Part shown: positions 22,169 through 29,771 of the stretch, one piece after another
How the letters are laid out: each line of letters opens with the position of its first letter
How positions within the stretch are numbered: position 1 is the first letter of the stretch
Assembly (NCBI RefSeq): GCF_947378715.1
Contig: NZ_CANCLE010000028.1
Span: 1-30,166 of the forward strand
DNA: 30,166 nucleotides
Direction of reading: 5' to 3'
Source of the DNA: Phenylobacterium aquaticum
Lineage (GTDB): Bacteria > Pseudomonadota > Alphaproteobacteria > Caulobacterales > Caulobacteraceae
Position numbers and translations under genes: made by a program
Notes under the pieces: generated by a model
Told to the model about the DNA's origin: nothing
Seen by the model: the letters and a program-made list of their open reading frames with translations, nothing else
Database searches by the model: none

Positions 22169-22876
22169 TCAGCCCGTCGTCGATCGCTTCAGGAAATCCT
22201 GGATCCAGCCGCCGAGCCGCAGCCGGTCGTCCGGGGCGTCATAGGTGGCGAGCGCCGCATCCGCCTCGGCGTCGGAGAACCGCACGCCCCGGCGGTTCTC
22301 GATCAGGGCCTTGGCGAAGTCCGGTTCGAATTCCGGGTGCAGCTGGACGGAGATCGCCGGCTGGTCGCCATAGGCCAGCATGCCGAAGGGCGTGAAGGCG
22401 TTGGCCGCCACCACCCGCGCGCCGGGTGGCGGCTCGACCACCTGGTCCTGGTGCGAGGCGGGAATGGCGAGGCCGGGGGTCGCATCCATCCAGGGCTGGC
22501 CCTCGTGGACCTCGTAGCGGTGCAGGCCCATGCCCCAGCCCTTGGGCGACTTGATCACCTTGCCGCCGAAGGCCTCGGCCATGATCTGGTGACCGAAGCA
22601 GACGCCGACCAGGGCCGCGCGGCCCTTCGCCCCGACCAGGAAGTCCTTGAGCGGCGAAATCCAGGGCAAGGGGTCATAGACCCCGGCCGACGAGCCGGTG
22701 ACCAGATAGGCCGGATAGTCCTCAGCCCGCGCCGGCAGCTGGCCCGCCTGCACATCGAAGGTCTGGTAGTCATAGGCCGCCTCGCCGAACAGGGCGCGGA
22801 ACATCGAGGGATAGTCGCCGAAGCGGTCGCGAACCCCTTCCGGCGGAACCCCGGTCTCAAGAATGGCGAGCCTCAT
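22169..22876 (-). CDS. Class I glutamine amidotransferase-like protein
   Basis: This 235-residue protein has the triad-type GATase1 domain: nucleophile Cys93 in GVCFGHQI, and His180 and Glu182 in QLHPEFE. The GSSAGVYD segment is the oxyanion region, and YEVHEG and SHQDQV are conserved in the GMP-synthase-like/YfeJ subgroup. Stand-alone members of this group are often gamma-glutamyl hydrolases or have unknown substrates, and no synthetase partner lies nearby. No signal peptide is seen, so it is cytosolic. It starts 13 bases after the cca stop, so it is probably the last gene of the DUF1285–Nudix–DUF6111–cca operon. Confidence 0.9.
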   Translation of the reverse strand: MRLAILETGVPPEGVRDRFGDYPSMFRALFGEAAYDYQTFDVQAGQLPARAEDYPAYLVTGSSAGVYDPLPWISPLKDFLVGAKGRAALVGVCFGHQIMAEAFGGKVIKSPKGWGMGLHRYEVHEGQPWMDATPGLAIPASHQDQVVEPPPGARVVAANAFTPFGMLAYGDQPAISVQLHPEFEPDFAKALIENRRGVRFSDAEADAALATYDAPDDRLRLGGWIQDFLKRSTTG

Positions 22877-22889
22877 TTGAACCCCCCGC

Positions 22890-24140
22890 TCAGTAGGCCA
22901 TGCCCTGGGCGACCGCCTTCAGCTTCTCGATGGCCGAGAACTTGTCGTCCAGGAAGTCGTGGTCGATCCACCAGTCCTCGACCTCGCGCAGCACCTCGCC
23001 GACCATGGGGCCTTTGGGCACGCCGGCGTGGATCACGTCGTCTCCGGTCAGGGGGAAGGGCGGCGGGGCCCAGCTTTCGCCGAGCGCCAGCAGGCCCCGC
23101 CACTGGTGGTTCGCGGCGGTGCGGCGCGATCCCGCCCAGGCCAGCTTCACCCGGTCGGTGAAGGCCCGCACGCCCACCTGATAGACAGCGCGGCGGCTTT
23201 CGCGCGGGCTCATCCAGCTGGCGATGCGCGGGGTCTTGCCCATGGCGGCGACCAGGCGGTCGCGGATGTCGTTGGAAAGCCGCAGGCTCTCGGCCGCCTT
23301 GGCGACACTGACCTGGTCATCGGGGACCAGGGTGGCCAGGCGCAGGACGGCGTCGTTCTCGAACAGCTGGCTGGTCTCGATCTCGACCAGGCCATTGAAC
23401 TGATCGAGGTCCTTGCAGAACGGCATGATCTTGCCCAGCACGCCGGTCTCGCGCATCAGGGTCATGGCCGGGCGCGGCTCCTCGGCGGAGAGCAGCTTCA
23501 GCAGCTCCTTGATGGTCCGCTCGGCCGGGCGGCCGGAGAGGGTGTCGCGCAAGGCCTTGCAGGCGGCCAGGGCCTTGGCGTCCGGCTCGCCCTTGCCATA
23601 CCAGGCCAGGAACCGGAAAAACCGCAGGATGCGCAGATAGTCCTCGCGGATCCGGGTCATGGCGTCGCCCACGAAGATGATCCGGCCGGCCCGGGCGTCG
23701 GCGATCCCCTGGCCCGTCGGGTCGAACAGGGTCCCGTCGCGGTCGGCATAGATGGCGTTGAGGGTGAAGTCCCGGCGCTGGGCGTCCTCGGCCCAATCCA
23801 GGCTGAAGGCCACCACGGCGCGGCGGCCATCGGTGGAGACGTCGCGGCGCAGGGTCGTCACCTCGAAGGGCGCGCCGTCCGCCACGGCGGTGATGGTGCC
23901 ATGCTCGACCCCGGTGGGCACAGCCTTCAGGCCCGCCGCCTCGAGCGCGGCCGTGGCCTCGTCGGGGGTCAGGGTGGTGGCGATGTCGATGTCGTCGATC
24001 GGGCGGTTCAGCAGGGTGTTGCGCACGCAGCCGCCGACGAACCGCGCGCAGCCCGGGCCGCCCTTGGCCTCAAGGGCGTCCAAAACGGCGACCGCCTGAG
24101 GCGTGGTCATCCAGGGGCGTTGGCCGATGGTCTCGGTCAC
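22890..24140 (-). CDS. cca: CCA tRNA nucleotidyltransferase (class II poly(A) polymerase family)
   Basis: This 416-residue enzyme adds or repairs the 3' CCA end of tRNAs. The class II nucleotidyltransferase head shows RFVGGCVRNTLLNRPIDDIDIAT (residues about 33-55) with the GG motif and the metal-binding DID, then RDFTLNAIY (motif B) and the template-like EDYLRILRFFRFLA. A helical tail with ERTIKELLKLL follows, and the C-terminal part holds HAGVPKGPMVGEVL. No HD domain is present, as usual in alphaproteobacteria. ATG 24140 overlaps the upstream DUF6111 stop by 4 bases. It belongs to the conserved DUF1285–Nudix–DUF6111–cca cluster. Confidence 0.95.
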   Translation of the reverse strand: MTETIGQRPWMTTPQAVAVLDALEAKGGPGCARFVGGCVRNTLLNRPIDDIDIATTLTPDEATAALEAAGLKAVPTGVEHGTITAVADGAPFEVTTLRRDVSTDGRRAVVAFSLDWAEDAQRRDFTLNAIYADRDGTLFDPTGQGIADARAGRIIFVGDAMTRIREDYLRILRFFRFLAWYGKGEPDAKALAACKALRDTLSGRPAERTIKELLKLLSAEEPRPAMTLMRETGVLGKIMPFCKDLDQFNGLVEIETSQLFENDAVLRLATLVPDDQVSVAKAAESLRLSNDIRDRLVAAMGKTPRIASWMSPRESRRAVYQVGVRAFTDRVKLAWAGSRRTAANHQWRGLLALGESWAPPPFPLTGDDVIHAGVPKGPMVGEVLREVEDWWIDHDFLDDKFSAIEKLKAVAQGMAY

Positions 24141-24424
24141 TTGTGGGCTACTCTCTTCTCAAAACGGCCGGGCGACACCTGCCCGTCGGCCGCGACCTTG
24201 GCCGGAACATAGACCTCGCCGCGGTTGTCGCCATGGAGCACGGCGGTGGCCATCAGCGAAAGCCCCATCAGCACGGCGCCCGCCGCCGCCAGCCACGGCC
24301 AGGGGGTCGAGCCCATGGGCCGGCCGGTGCGCTGGGCCACGGCCCGCCACAGGAACCAGACGGCGAAAGGGGTGGCTGCGAGCAGGGCGCGCCAGGCCAG
24401 GGCCTCAGGCAAGGGCGGCTCCAT
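24137..24424 (-). CDS. DUF6111-like small membrane protein
   Basis: This 95-residue protein has two hydrophobic segments (about residues 10-28 and 43-63) separated by a basic, polar loop, and a polar C-terminus with NRGEVYVPAKVAADG. This fits the small alphaproteobacterial DUF6111 membrane family, whose members sit between the Nudix and cca genes. Function is unknown. ATG 24424 was chosen: it overlaps the end of the Nudix gene by 20 bases, and the frame upstream to 24487 lies inside that gene. The end overlaps cca by 4 bases, giving tight coupling of three genes. Confidence 0.75.
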   Translation of the reverse strand: MEPPLPEALAWRALLAATPFAVWFLWRAVAQRTGRPMGSTPWPWLAAAGAVLMGLSLMATAVLHGDNRGEVYVPAKVAADGQVSPGRFEKRVAHK

Positions 24425-25046
24425 AGAGGCGGGTGTAGAGCGCGCGCAGCACGCCCGCCGTCGCGCCCCAGATGAAGCGATCCTCATGGGTCATGGCGTA
24501 GAAACGCCGCTTCTCGCCACTGGGTCCTTCCCGCTCGTGCTCTTCGTGATTGGCCGGGTCCATCAGGAAGCCAAAGGGCGTCTCGAAGATGTCCGCCACC
24601 TCGTCGGGATTGGCGACCAGATTGAAGCCCGGCCGGATGAACCCCACCACCGGGGTGATCAGATAGCCCGTGCCGGTCTGGTAGGGCGAGGACAGGCCGC
24701 CCAACTGCACGAAGTCGGGGTGCAGCCCCACTTCCTCATGGGCCTCACGCAGGGCCGCGCCCCAGGGGGTCTCGCCCGGATCGCGTCGACCGCCGGGAAA
24801 GGCGATCTGGCCGGCATGGCGGCGCAGGGTGTCGACCCGGCGGGTCAGCAGCACCGAATAGCCGTGGTCGCGCTCGATCAGCCCGACCAGCACCGAGGCC
24901 AGCGTCAGGGGTTCGGTCGACGCCGGCCGGGCATGCGGCGACAGGTCGAAGTCCGAGGCGCCCGGCGCTGACGCGCCCTCTTCCAGGGGATCGAGGTGGC
25001 CGATGATCCAGTCGCGGAGTTCGGGCGAAGGCGCGGCCGGGCTCAA
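24405..25046 (-). CDS. Nudix family CoA pyrophosphatase
   Basis: This 213-residue protein contains the Nudix box G-G-RRDPG-E-TPWGAAL-RE-AHEEVGL. It is preceded by the CoA-pyrophosphatase signature LLTRRVDTLRRHAGQIAFPGG, here over about residues 65-85. Such enzymes cut CoA or oxidised CoA to 3',5'-ADP and phosphopantetheine. The open frame starts at TTG 25046 with no better ATG or GTG before the conserved region, so the TTG start is probable but weak. DUF1285 ends 10 bases upstream and DUF6111 overlaps the end. The protein is cytosolic and of normal length. Confidence 0.92.
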   Translation of the reverse strand: MSPAAPSPELRDWIIGHLDPLEEGASAPGASDFDLSPHARPASTEPLTLASVLVGLIERDHGYSVLLTRRVDTLRRHAGQIAFPGGRRDPGETPWGAALREAHEEVGLHPDFVQLGGLSSPYQTGTGYLITPVVGFIRPGFNLVANPDEVADIFETPFGFLMDPANHEEHEREGPSGEKRRFYAMTHEDRFIWGATAGVLRALYTRLYGAALA

Positions 25047-25056
25047 GACGGGCGGC

Positions 25057-25650
25057 TCACAGACAATGGGCCCCGACCGGGCCGACCGGATACCAGGCGC
25101 CGTTGGACGCGACGCCCAGTTGGGGACCCTCCGGCGTCACGCGCTCCTGGGCCAGCTCCACCAGCTCATAGAACACCGGCCGGGCGATCAGCGCCTCGAG
25201 CCCGCGACGGACGTGCAGATAGGGGCGCGGCTCGCCCGTCTTCGGGTCCATCTCGACGCGGATGGCGTTGTCGGGCCCAGCCTCGACCTCGTCGCCGACA
25301 TTGGTCAGGAATTTCAGCGTCTCGCCGACCCGGTCGACGCGGACGGCGATGAAGGGCGCGTCCTCGACGGTGATCTTCATCTTCTCCACCGGGGTGACCA
25401 GGTGGTAGCCGTCGGGGTCCTTGCGCAGCACCGTGGAGAACAGCCGCACCAGGGCCTCGCGCCCGATCGGCGTGCCCTCGTGGAACCACAGGCCATCCCG
25501 CTTGATGACAATGTCGATCTCGCCGCAGTGGGGCGGATTCCACAGATGCACGGGCGGCAGGCCGCGCCCGGGAGCCTGACCTTTTTCGGTATGGGCCTTG
25601 GCTGCGGCGATCACGCCGTCGAGGCCGGTCTGGGTGTCTGAACTCGCCAT
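25057..25650 (-). CDS. DUF1285 domain-containing protein
   Basis: This 197-residue cytosolic protein matches DUF1285, a beta-rich family almost always placed next to Nudix and cca in alphaproteobacteria. Visible blocks are LPPVHLWNPPHCGEIDIVI, WFHEGTPIGREALVRLFSTV, LVTPVEKMKITVEDAPF, LTNVGDEVEAGPDNAIRVE and YLHVRRGLEALIARPVFYELVE. No catalytic residues are known. ATG 25650 is its natural start. A candidate promoter (25657-25685) would place transcription initiation at about the ATG, a leaderless mRNA. It is the first gene of the operon leading to the amidotransferase. Confidence 0.9.
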   Translation of the reverse strand: MASSDTQTGLDGVIAAAKAHTEKGQAPGRGLPPVHLWNPPHCGEIDIVIKRDGLWFHEGTPIGREALVRLFSTVLRKDPDGYHLVTPVEKMKITVEDAPFIAVRVDRVGETLKFLTNVGDEVEAGPDNAIRVEMDPKTGEPRPYLHVRRGLEALIARPVFYELVELAQERVTPEGPQLGVASNGAWYPVGPVGAHCL

Positions 25651-25656
25651 GGCTTC

Positions 25657-25685
25657 AAGTTAGGGCCACCCCGGCCGCACCTCAA
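25657..25685 (-). promoter_or_regulatory. Candidate promoter of the DUF1285–cca operon
   Basis: On the minus strand TTGAGGT (25685-25679) and CCTAACTT (25664-25657) are separated by 14 nt, a moderate match to the Caulobacter consensus (5 of 7 and about 5 of 8). Predicted transcription would begin near 25650, at the DUF1285 ATG, so the message would be leaderless. Confidence 0.3.
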
Positions 25686-25711
25686 CCGCTCCCCGACATT
25701 CGGTCGGTCGA

Positions 25712-26209
25712 TCAGGCGCGAACCTTGCCCACCAGCGGGGCGCTCGCCCCCCGGGCCAGCACCCGGCGCGGATCGACGGGGCCGGGCATGAGCACGGCCC
25801 GGGTCTCGTCCGCCGAGAAGCCGAAGCGCCGGAAATAGGGGGCGTCGCCGACCAGCAGCACCAGCGGAGAGCCCGCCGCCTCCGCCGCCTGGCAGGCGCG
25901 CGCGACCAGCAGCCCGCCGGCGCCCGCCTTGCGCTGCTCCGACTGGACCGCCAGCGGACCCAGGAAGATGGCCGGGGTGTCGCCGATGCGGATCTTCCAC
26001 ATGCGCACCGAGCCGACCAGCCGGCCCTGATCCCAGGCGCAGAAGGACAGGTCCTGACGGAACTCGGCGAATTCGCGGACCCGCTCGGACGACTTCGCGA
26101 ACCGGCCAGGACCAAAGGCGTGGTCCAACAAGGCCTCGATGGCCGCGTCGTCGTGGGGTTGTTCGAAACGGATATCAGGCGCCGGTGCGGCGGTCTGGGA
26201 AGCGATCAT
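25712..26209 (-). CDS. GNAT family N-acetyltransferase (YhbS-like)
   Basis: This 165-residue GNAT-fold protein resembles COG3153 (YhbS). It has IRFEQPHDDAAIEALLDHAFG near the start, SFCAWDQGRLVGSVRMWKIRIG as the central strands, and the acetyl-CoA-binding region LGPLAVQSEQRKAGAGGLLV, followed by LLVGDAPYFRRFGF. The substrate is unknown. ATG 26209 was chosen because homologues start just before the first strand; the frame upstream to 26500 is not protein-like. The candidate promoter at 26354-26382 would give a leader of about 138 nt. It ends 61 bases before DUF1285, on the same strand. Confidence 0.88.
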   Translation of the reverse strand: MIASQTAAPAPDIRFEQPHDDAAIEALLDHAFGPGRFAKSSERVREFAEFRQDLSFCAWDQGRLVGSVRMWKIRIGDTPAIFLGPLAVQSEQRKAGAGGLLVARACQAAEAAGSPLVLLVGDAPYFRRFGFSADETRAVLMPGPVDPRRVLARGASAPLVGKVRA

Positions 26210-26615
26210 GTGAGGAACTCTGAGCGCGAAATGCGACGATCCCGTCACGCGGCGCGGGGCCAGGTGCGGGGCGGAGGTCAGACGGCGCGGCTGGCGCGCC
26301 CGGTTCGTCGCAGTCGTCGCATGGACGTCGGATCCGGCATGATCGAAGGGGGCGAAATAGGGCCAAGACCCCCTCCCGTCAATGCTCGGCCGCCGCGGCA
26401 AAATCGAGCACGGACCGGTTCGGCCTTGACGTAAGGGCTCTGGGATGCGTCTGAAGCAGTCTAGCCAGGGTCGCCACCAATGGGGTCCCGGCTGTCGCAA
26501 CCGGCCGGAGCATCAGCTTCGGCGTCTGGGTCCGGCCCCTCCTCTCAGGGCCTTTCCCCTTCACCGTACGATCCAAGTCGGCGAGCCTGTTCGCCGGCCG
26601 CGAAAGGAATCGCTC
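26210..26615. other. 406-base stretch without a supported gene
   Basis: This interval separates the GNAT gene (minus) from a tiny plus-strand gene. Open frames within it have no family features, and I do not support any of them. It holds a good minus-strand promoter candidate at 26354-26382, a plus-strand TTGACGT at 26426-26432 without a clear -10 partner, and a weak GGCCC/GGGCC hairpin around 26534-26552 followed by a pyrimidine-rich run. A small RNA or long leaders are possible. Confidence 0.4.
26354..26382 (-). promoter_or_regulatory. Candidate housekeeping promoter of the GNAT gene
   Basis: On the minus strand TTGACGG (26382-26376) is a perfect match to TTGACGS. CCTATTTC (26361-26354) matches GCTANAWC at 6 of 8 positions after a 14-nt spacer. 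Predicted transcription would start near 26347, implying a leader of about 138 nt before ATG 26209. Confidence 0.5.
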
Positions 26616-26765
26616 ATGGCCCGAAAGCCCAACTACCAGTTCGAACGCATGGAGCGGGACCGCCAAAAGGCGATCAAGGCCGCCCAGAAGGCCGCAGCCA
26701 AGGCCAGCGAAAAGGCGGCTCAGAACCCTGACAACGCCGGCAATGGCGAAGGATCCGCATCATGA
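26616..26765 (+). CDS. Very small basic Lys/Ala-rich protein
   Basis: This 49-residue protein begins MARKPNYQFERMERDRQKA and continues as a Lys/Ala-rich helix (KAAQKAAAKASEKAA) with a polar Asn/Gly/Ser tail. Similar short proteins with an N-terminal RKPNYxFER motif are common in alphaproteobacteria; function is unknown. ATG 26616 is preceded by AAAGGAA at suitable distance. Its end overlaps the next gene by 4 bases (ATGA), a sign of a real, coupled gene despite its size. The charged amphipathic pattern could suit binding to nucleic acid or the ribosome, but this is speculation. Confidence 0.75.
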   Translation: MARKPNYQFERMERDRQKAIKAAQKAAAKASEKAAQNPDNAGNGEGSAS

Positions 26766-27022
26766 CCACCGCCATCAGCTACAATCACGAGACCCTGACC
26801 CTCGACGGCGAATATTTCGACGGCTGTGAATTCCGCGACTGCCGCATGGTCTATTCCGGCGGCAAGGCTCCGGTGTTCAAGGACTGCCAGTTCGTCGCCT
26901 GCGATTGGCGGATGGAAGACCATGCGGCCGAGACGCTCTCCACCCTGCGCGCCATGTGGGCGTCGGGCGCGAAGGCTCGGGTCCAGGAACTGATCAAGGA
27001 AATCACTGGGGCGGCGAAGTAA
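26762..27022 (+). CDS. Small conserved hypothetical protein
   Basis: This 86-residue acidic protein starts with a short strand-rich region, LDGEYFDGCEFRDCRMVYSGG then PVFKDCQFVACDWRME, with repeated F-x-D/G-C units. These resemble one or two turns of a pentapeptide-like beta helix. A helical C-terminus with TLSTLRAMW and VQELIKEITGAAK follows. Three or four Cys at regular spacing could bind metal, but no known site is recognised. It overlaps the upstream small gene by 4 bases and the convergent gene at 27003-27299 by 20 bases. Function is unknown. Confidence 0.72.
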   Translation: MTTAISYNHETLTLDGEYFDGCEFRDCRMVYSGGKAPVFKDCQFVACDWRMEDHAAETLSTLRAMWASGAKARVQELIKEITGAAK

Positions 27023-27299
27023 CTTCGATCCAGCGCCGGGGCCAGTTGGGACCCAGCGCCCGCACCTCGCCGGGCTTCAGCCCGAGCGTCTTCATCCGGA
27101 CCGGCGTCAGATGCCCCAGCATCTGCACCGGCTCCTGGCCCTTGTAGGGACTCGACGCGATACGGCCGATCAGCTGGCCGGCGTCCAGCGCCATCCACTC
27201 CGACTTGGCCCGGTCCTCGAAGCCTACGCCGTAATAGTGGCGGATCGGCGCGGGCTCCCCGGGTAGTTCGACCAAGACCCCGATCAGCCAGCCCGACAC
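27003..27299 (-). CDS. Small conserved hypothetical protein, start uncertain
   Basis: From GTG 27299 the protein is 98 residues. It reads VSGWLIGVLVELPGEP, then HYYGVGFEDRAKSEWMALDAG, GRIASSPYKGQEPVQMLG, HLTPVRMKTLGLKPGEVRALG and ends NWPRRWIEVTSPPQ. It looks like a small soluble alpha/beta protein; function is unknown. I prefer GTG 27299 because GGGGGGCGGA lies 3-4 nt upstream; GTG 27317 and GTG 27362 are in-frame alternatives. It converges with the 86-residue gene, overlapping by 20 bases, and is divergent from the MFS gene. Confidence 0.6.
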   Translation of the reverse strand: MSGWLIGVLVELPGEPAPIRHYYGVGFEDRAKSEWMALDAGQLIGRIASSPYKGQEPVQMLGHLTPVRMKTLGLKPGEVRALGPNWPRRWIEVTSPPQ

Positions 27300-27424
27300 G
27301 AATCCGCCCCCCGCCACGGCGTCAGCCTGTAACGGACCGCGAGCCCCGCTGATAGCGCCCACCGAAAAATGCGAGCCGCCGCGCCATTGCCCCAGGGGCC
27401 TGCGCGGGCCAAGTTGCGCGGCCC

Positions 27425-28687
27425 ATGACCGACCCCTCCCCGCCTGACGCCTCGCCTGAGACCACCGTTTCCGCGCTGTTGAAGCGCCGCGACTTCATGA
27501 TGTTCTGGACCGCCCGGGTGGCCGCCACCCTGGGGGTGCAGATTCAGAGCGTGGCGCTCGGCTGGCAGATGTACGCCGTGGCCCGCGAGACCATGAGCGT
27601 CGAGCGCTCGGCCTTCTATGTCGGCATGATCGGCCTGGCCGCCTTCATCCCGGTGTTCCTGCTGGCCCTGCCGGCCGGTGAGACCGCCGACCGGCACAAT
27701 CGCAAGACCGTGCTGCTGCTCTGCTATGCCGGCGAGATCGTCACGGCGGTGATCCTGGCCTGCGCGGCGATCTTCCATTTCGCGACCATTCCCCTGTTGC
27801 TGGGGCTCTCGGCCCTGTTCGGGGCCAGCCGCGCCTTCATGGGGCCCTCGTCGACCGCCATGGGCCCGATGCTGGTGCCGAAGAGCCTGCTGCCCCGCGC
27901 CATCGCCTGGAATTCGCTCGCCTGGCAGGGCGGATCGATCCTGGGCCCGGCCCTGGGCGGCGTGCTGGTCTCGCAGTCGGCGGGCCTGTCCTATGTGGTG
28001 ACCACCGGCCTCTATGTGCTGGCCGGCCTCTGCGTCGCCACCATCACCACCGACGCCCGGCCGCAGGTGCAGCCCGGCTCGCGCTGGGCGCTGATGAAGG
28101 AGGGCTTGGCCTATGTCTGGACCAACCGCATCGTGTTCGGGGCGATCTCCCTCGACCTGTTCGCCGTGCTGCTGGGCGGGGCGACGGCGCTGTTGCCCGT
28201 GTTCGCCCGCGACATCCTGAAGATCGGGCCGGAAGGGTTCGGCCTGCTGCGGGCCGGGCCGGCGATCGGCGCGACTGCCGTGGCCGTCCTGTTGGCCAGC
28301 CACCCGATCCGCCGCAACGCCGGGGTGATCATGTTCTGGGGCGTGGCGGTGTTTGGCGCCGCCACCATCGTTTTCGGCCTGTCGCGCTCCCTGCCGCTGT
28401 CGGTGGCGGCCCTGGCCGTGCTGGGGGCGGCCGACATGCTCAGCGTCTATGTCCGCCAGACCCTGGTCCAGATCGTCACCCCCGACCACATGCGCGGCCG
28501 GGTGGCGGCGGTCTCTTCGCTGTTCGTCGGCGCCTCCAACGAATTGGGCGAATTCGAGAGCGGTGTCGTGGCCCGGTTCCTGGGTCCGGTCGGGGGGGCG
28601 GTGTTCGGCGGGGTCGGCGCGTTGATCGTGACCGGCGCCTGGGCCAGACTGTTTCCAGCCTTGCGCAAGGCCGACCGGCTCGAATAG
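27425..28687 (+). CDS. MFS transporter (EntS/MFS_3-like)
   Basis: This 420-residue inner-membrane protein has twelve predicted hydrophobic helices in two halves. The first-half loop 2-3 shows a motif-A-like ADRHNRKTV segment, the central loop between helices 6 and 7 carries DARPQVQPGSRW, and the second half contains DHMRGRVAAVSSLF. This layout fits the MFS_3 group, which includes the enterobactin exporter EntS and many predicted drug or metabolite exporters. The substrate cannot be told, and no siderophore genes are nearby. ATG 27425 is the natural start. It is followed 32 bases later by an SDR gene. Confidence 0.92.
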   Translation: MTDPSPPDASPETTVSALLKRRDFMMFWTARVAATLGVQIQSVALGWQMYAVARETMSVERSAFYVGMIGLAAFIPVFLLALPAGETADRHNRKTVLLLCYAGEIVTAVILACAAIFHFATIPLLLGLSALFGASRAFMGPSSTAMGPMLVPKSLLPRAIAWNSLAWQGGSILGPALGGVLVSQSAGLSYVVTTGLYVLAGLCVATITTDARPQVQPGSRWALMKEGLAYVWTNRIVFGAISLDLFAVLLGGATALLPVFARDILKIGPEGFGLLRAGPAIGATAVAVLLASHPIRRNAGVIMFWGVAVFGAATIVFGLSRSLPLSVAALAVLGAADMLSVYVRQTLVQIVTPDHMRGRVAAVSSLFVGASNELGEFESGVVARFLGPVGGAVFGGVGALIVTGAWARLFPALRKADRLE

Positions 28688-28719
28688 CTGGCGGTATTAT
28701 TTTTTAGGGAGATGATTTG

Positions 28720-29649
28720 ATGGGTGCTCTTTCAGGAAAAGTTGTTCTGGTCACGGGGGGCGGCAACGGCATTGGCCGCGAAGCAGCCCTGATCGCCGCG
28801 GCCGAAGGCGCGAAGGTCCTGGTCAATGACCTGGGCGGCAGCCTCAAGGGTGAGGACGAGGGTTCGGCCGGTCCGGCCGAGATGGTGGCCCAGGAGATTC
28901 GCGCCGCCGGCGGCGAAGCGGCCTCCAACTCCGACAGCGTGACCAACTACAAGGCCGTGCAAGGCATGGTCGAGCAGGCCCGCGACACCTTTGGCGGCCT
29001 GCACGCGGTGATCAATCCCGCCGGCATCCTGCGCGACGTCATGTTCCACAAGATGACCGAGGACGACTGGGACCGGGTCATCGACGTGCACATGCGCGGC
29101 AGCTTCAACGTCGCCCGCGCGACCATCGAACTGTTCCGCGACCAGAACGACGGCGCCTACATGTTCTTCACCTCGACTTCGGGGCTGTTCGGCAATGTCG
29201 GCCAGGCCAATTACGGCGCGGCCAAGATGGGCATCGCCGGCCTGTCGCGGATCATCGCCATGGAAGGCGCGCGCAACAATGTGCGCTCCAACTGCCTGGC
29301 CCCGGTCGCCTGGACCCGCATGACCCAGTCGGTGCCGGTGAAGGACGAAGCCGCCGCCGCCCGCCGCGCCGTGATGGCCGAGAAGATCCGCGCCGACCAG
29401 CCGGCCCGCTTCTCCGTCGCCATGGTCGCCCCGGCCGCAGCCGGCGTCTCCGGCCAGATCTTCGGTTCCTCCGGCGAGAACATCATCCTCTATTCGCAGC
29501 CTCGCCCGATCGAGACCTGCACCAAGGAAGAGGGCTGGACCGTTGATTCGATCCTGAAGGAAGCCGTCCCGCAGATGGCCCCCAAATTCTACGACCTGGG
29601 TCGCGCCCCTCAGGCAGCCCCGGCGCCGAAGCCCGCCACCGCCGGCTGA
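28720..29649 (+). CDS. SDR family NAD(P)-dependent oxidoreductase (multifunctional-enzyme-2/hydroxyacyl-CoA dehydrogenase-like)
   Basis: This 309-residue Rossmann-fold protein has the cofactor loop TGGGNGIG at residues 12-19, NDLGG at 36-40 and the catalytic Tyr165-x3-Lys169 in QANYGAAKMG, with Ser152/154 just upstream. The usual NNAG motif is NPAG here (residues 99-102). The blocks ILRDVMFHKMTEDDWDRVID and HMRGSFNVARA match the 3-hydroxyacyl-CoA dehydrogenase part of peroxisomal multifunctional enzyme 2, so a role in fatty acid or sterol side-chain oxidation is likely. ATG 28720 follows AGGGAG by 8 nt; an in-frame TTG at 28717 is less likely. A strong terminator follows. Confidence 0.9.
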   Translation: MGALSGKVVLVTGGGNGIGREAALIAAAEGAKVLVNDLGGSLKGEDEGSAGPAEMVAQEIRAAGGEAASNSDSVTNYKAVQGMVEQARDTFGGLHAVINPAGILRDVMFHKMTEDDWDRVIDVHMRGSFNVARATIELFRDQNDGAYMFFTSTSGLFGNVGQANYGAAKMGIAGLSRIIAMEGARNNVRSNCLAPVAWTRMTQSVPVKDEAAAARRAVMAEKIRADQPARFSVAMVAPAAAGVSGQIFGSSGENIILYSQPRPIETCTKEEGWTVDSILKEAVPQMAPKFYDLGRAPQAAPAPKPATAG

Positions 29650-29677
29650 GGCTGAAGCCCGACTGATTTGGCTATCG

Positions 29678-29709
29678 CGGCGGCGATCCGAGAGGGTCGC
29701 CGCCGTTTC
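29678..29709 (+). terminator. Rho-independent terminator after the SDR gene
   Basis: A 12-bp stem pairs 29678-29689 with 29694-29705, including one G-T wobble. It has a GAGA tetraloop and is followed by TTTCC. It lies 29 bases after the SDR stop. The T tract is short, but stem strength and position support termination. Confidence 0.75.
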
Positions 29710-29771
29710 CATTTCGGCCGCTTGGCGCGGGTCTTGCTTGGCGTGGTTAACCCGCGTCCGGAGGCCGCCCC

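Noticed and set aside
22959..24212. 417-codon plus-strand open frame opposite cca
   Set aside because: It is antisense to a well-supported tRNA nucleotidyltransferase with all catalytic motifs.
27284..28489. 401-codon minus-strand open frame opposite the MFS gene
   Set aside because: The sense strand encodes a clear twelve-helix transporter; the antisense frame is low-complexity Gly/Gln/His-rich.
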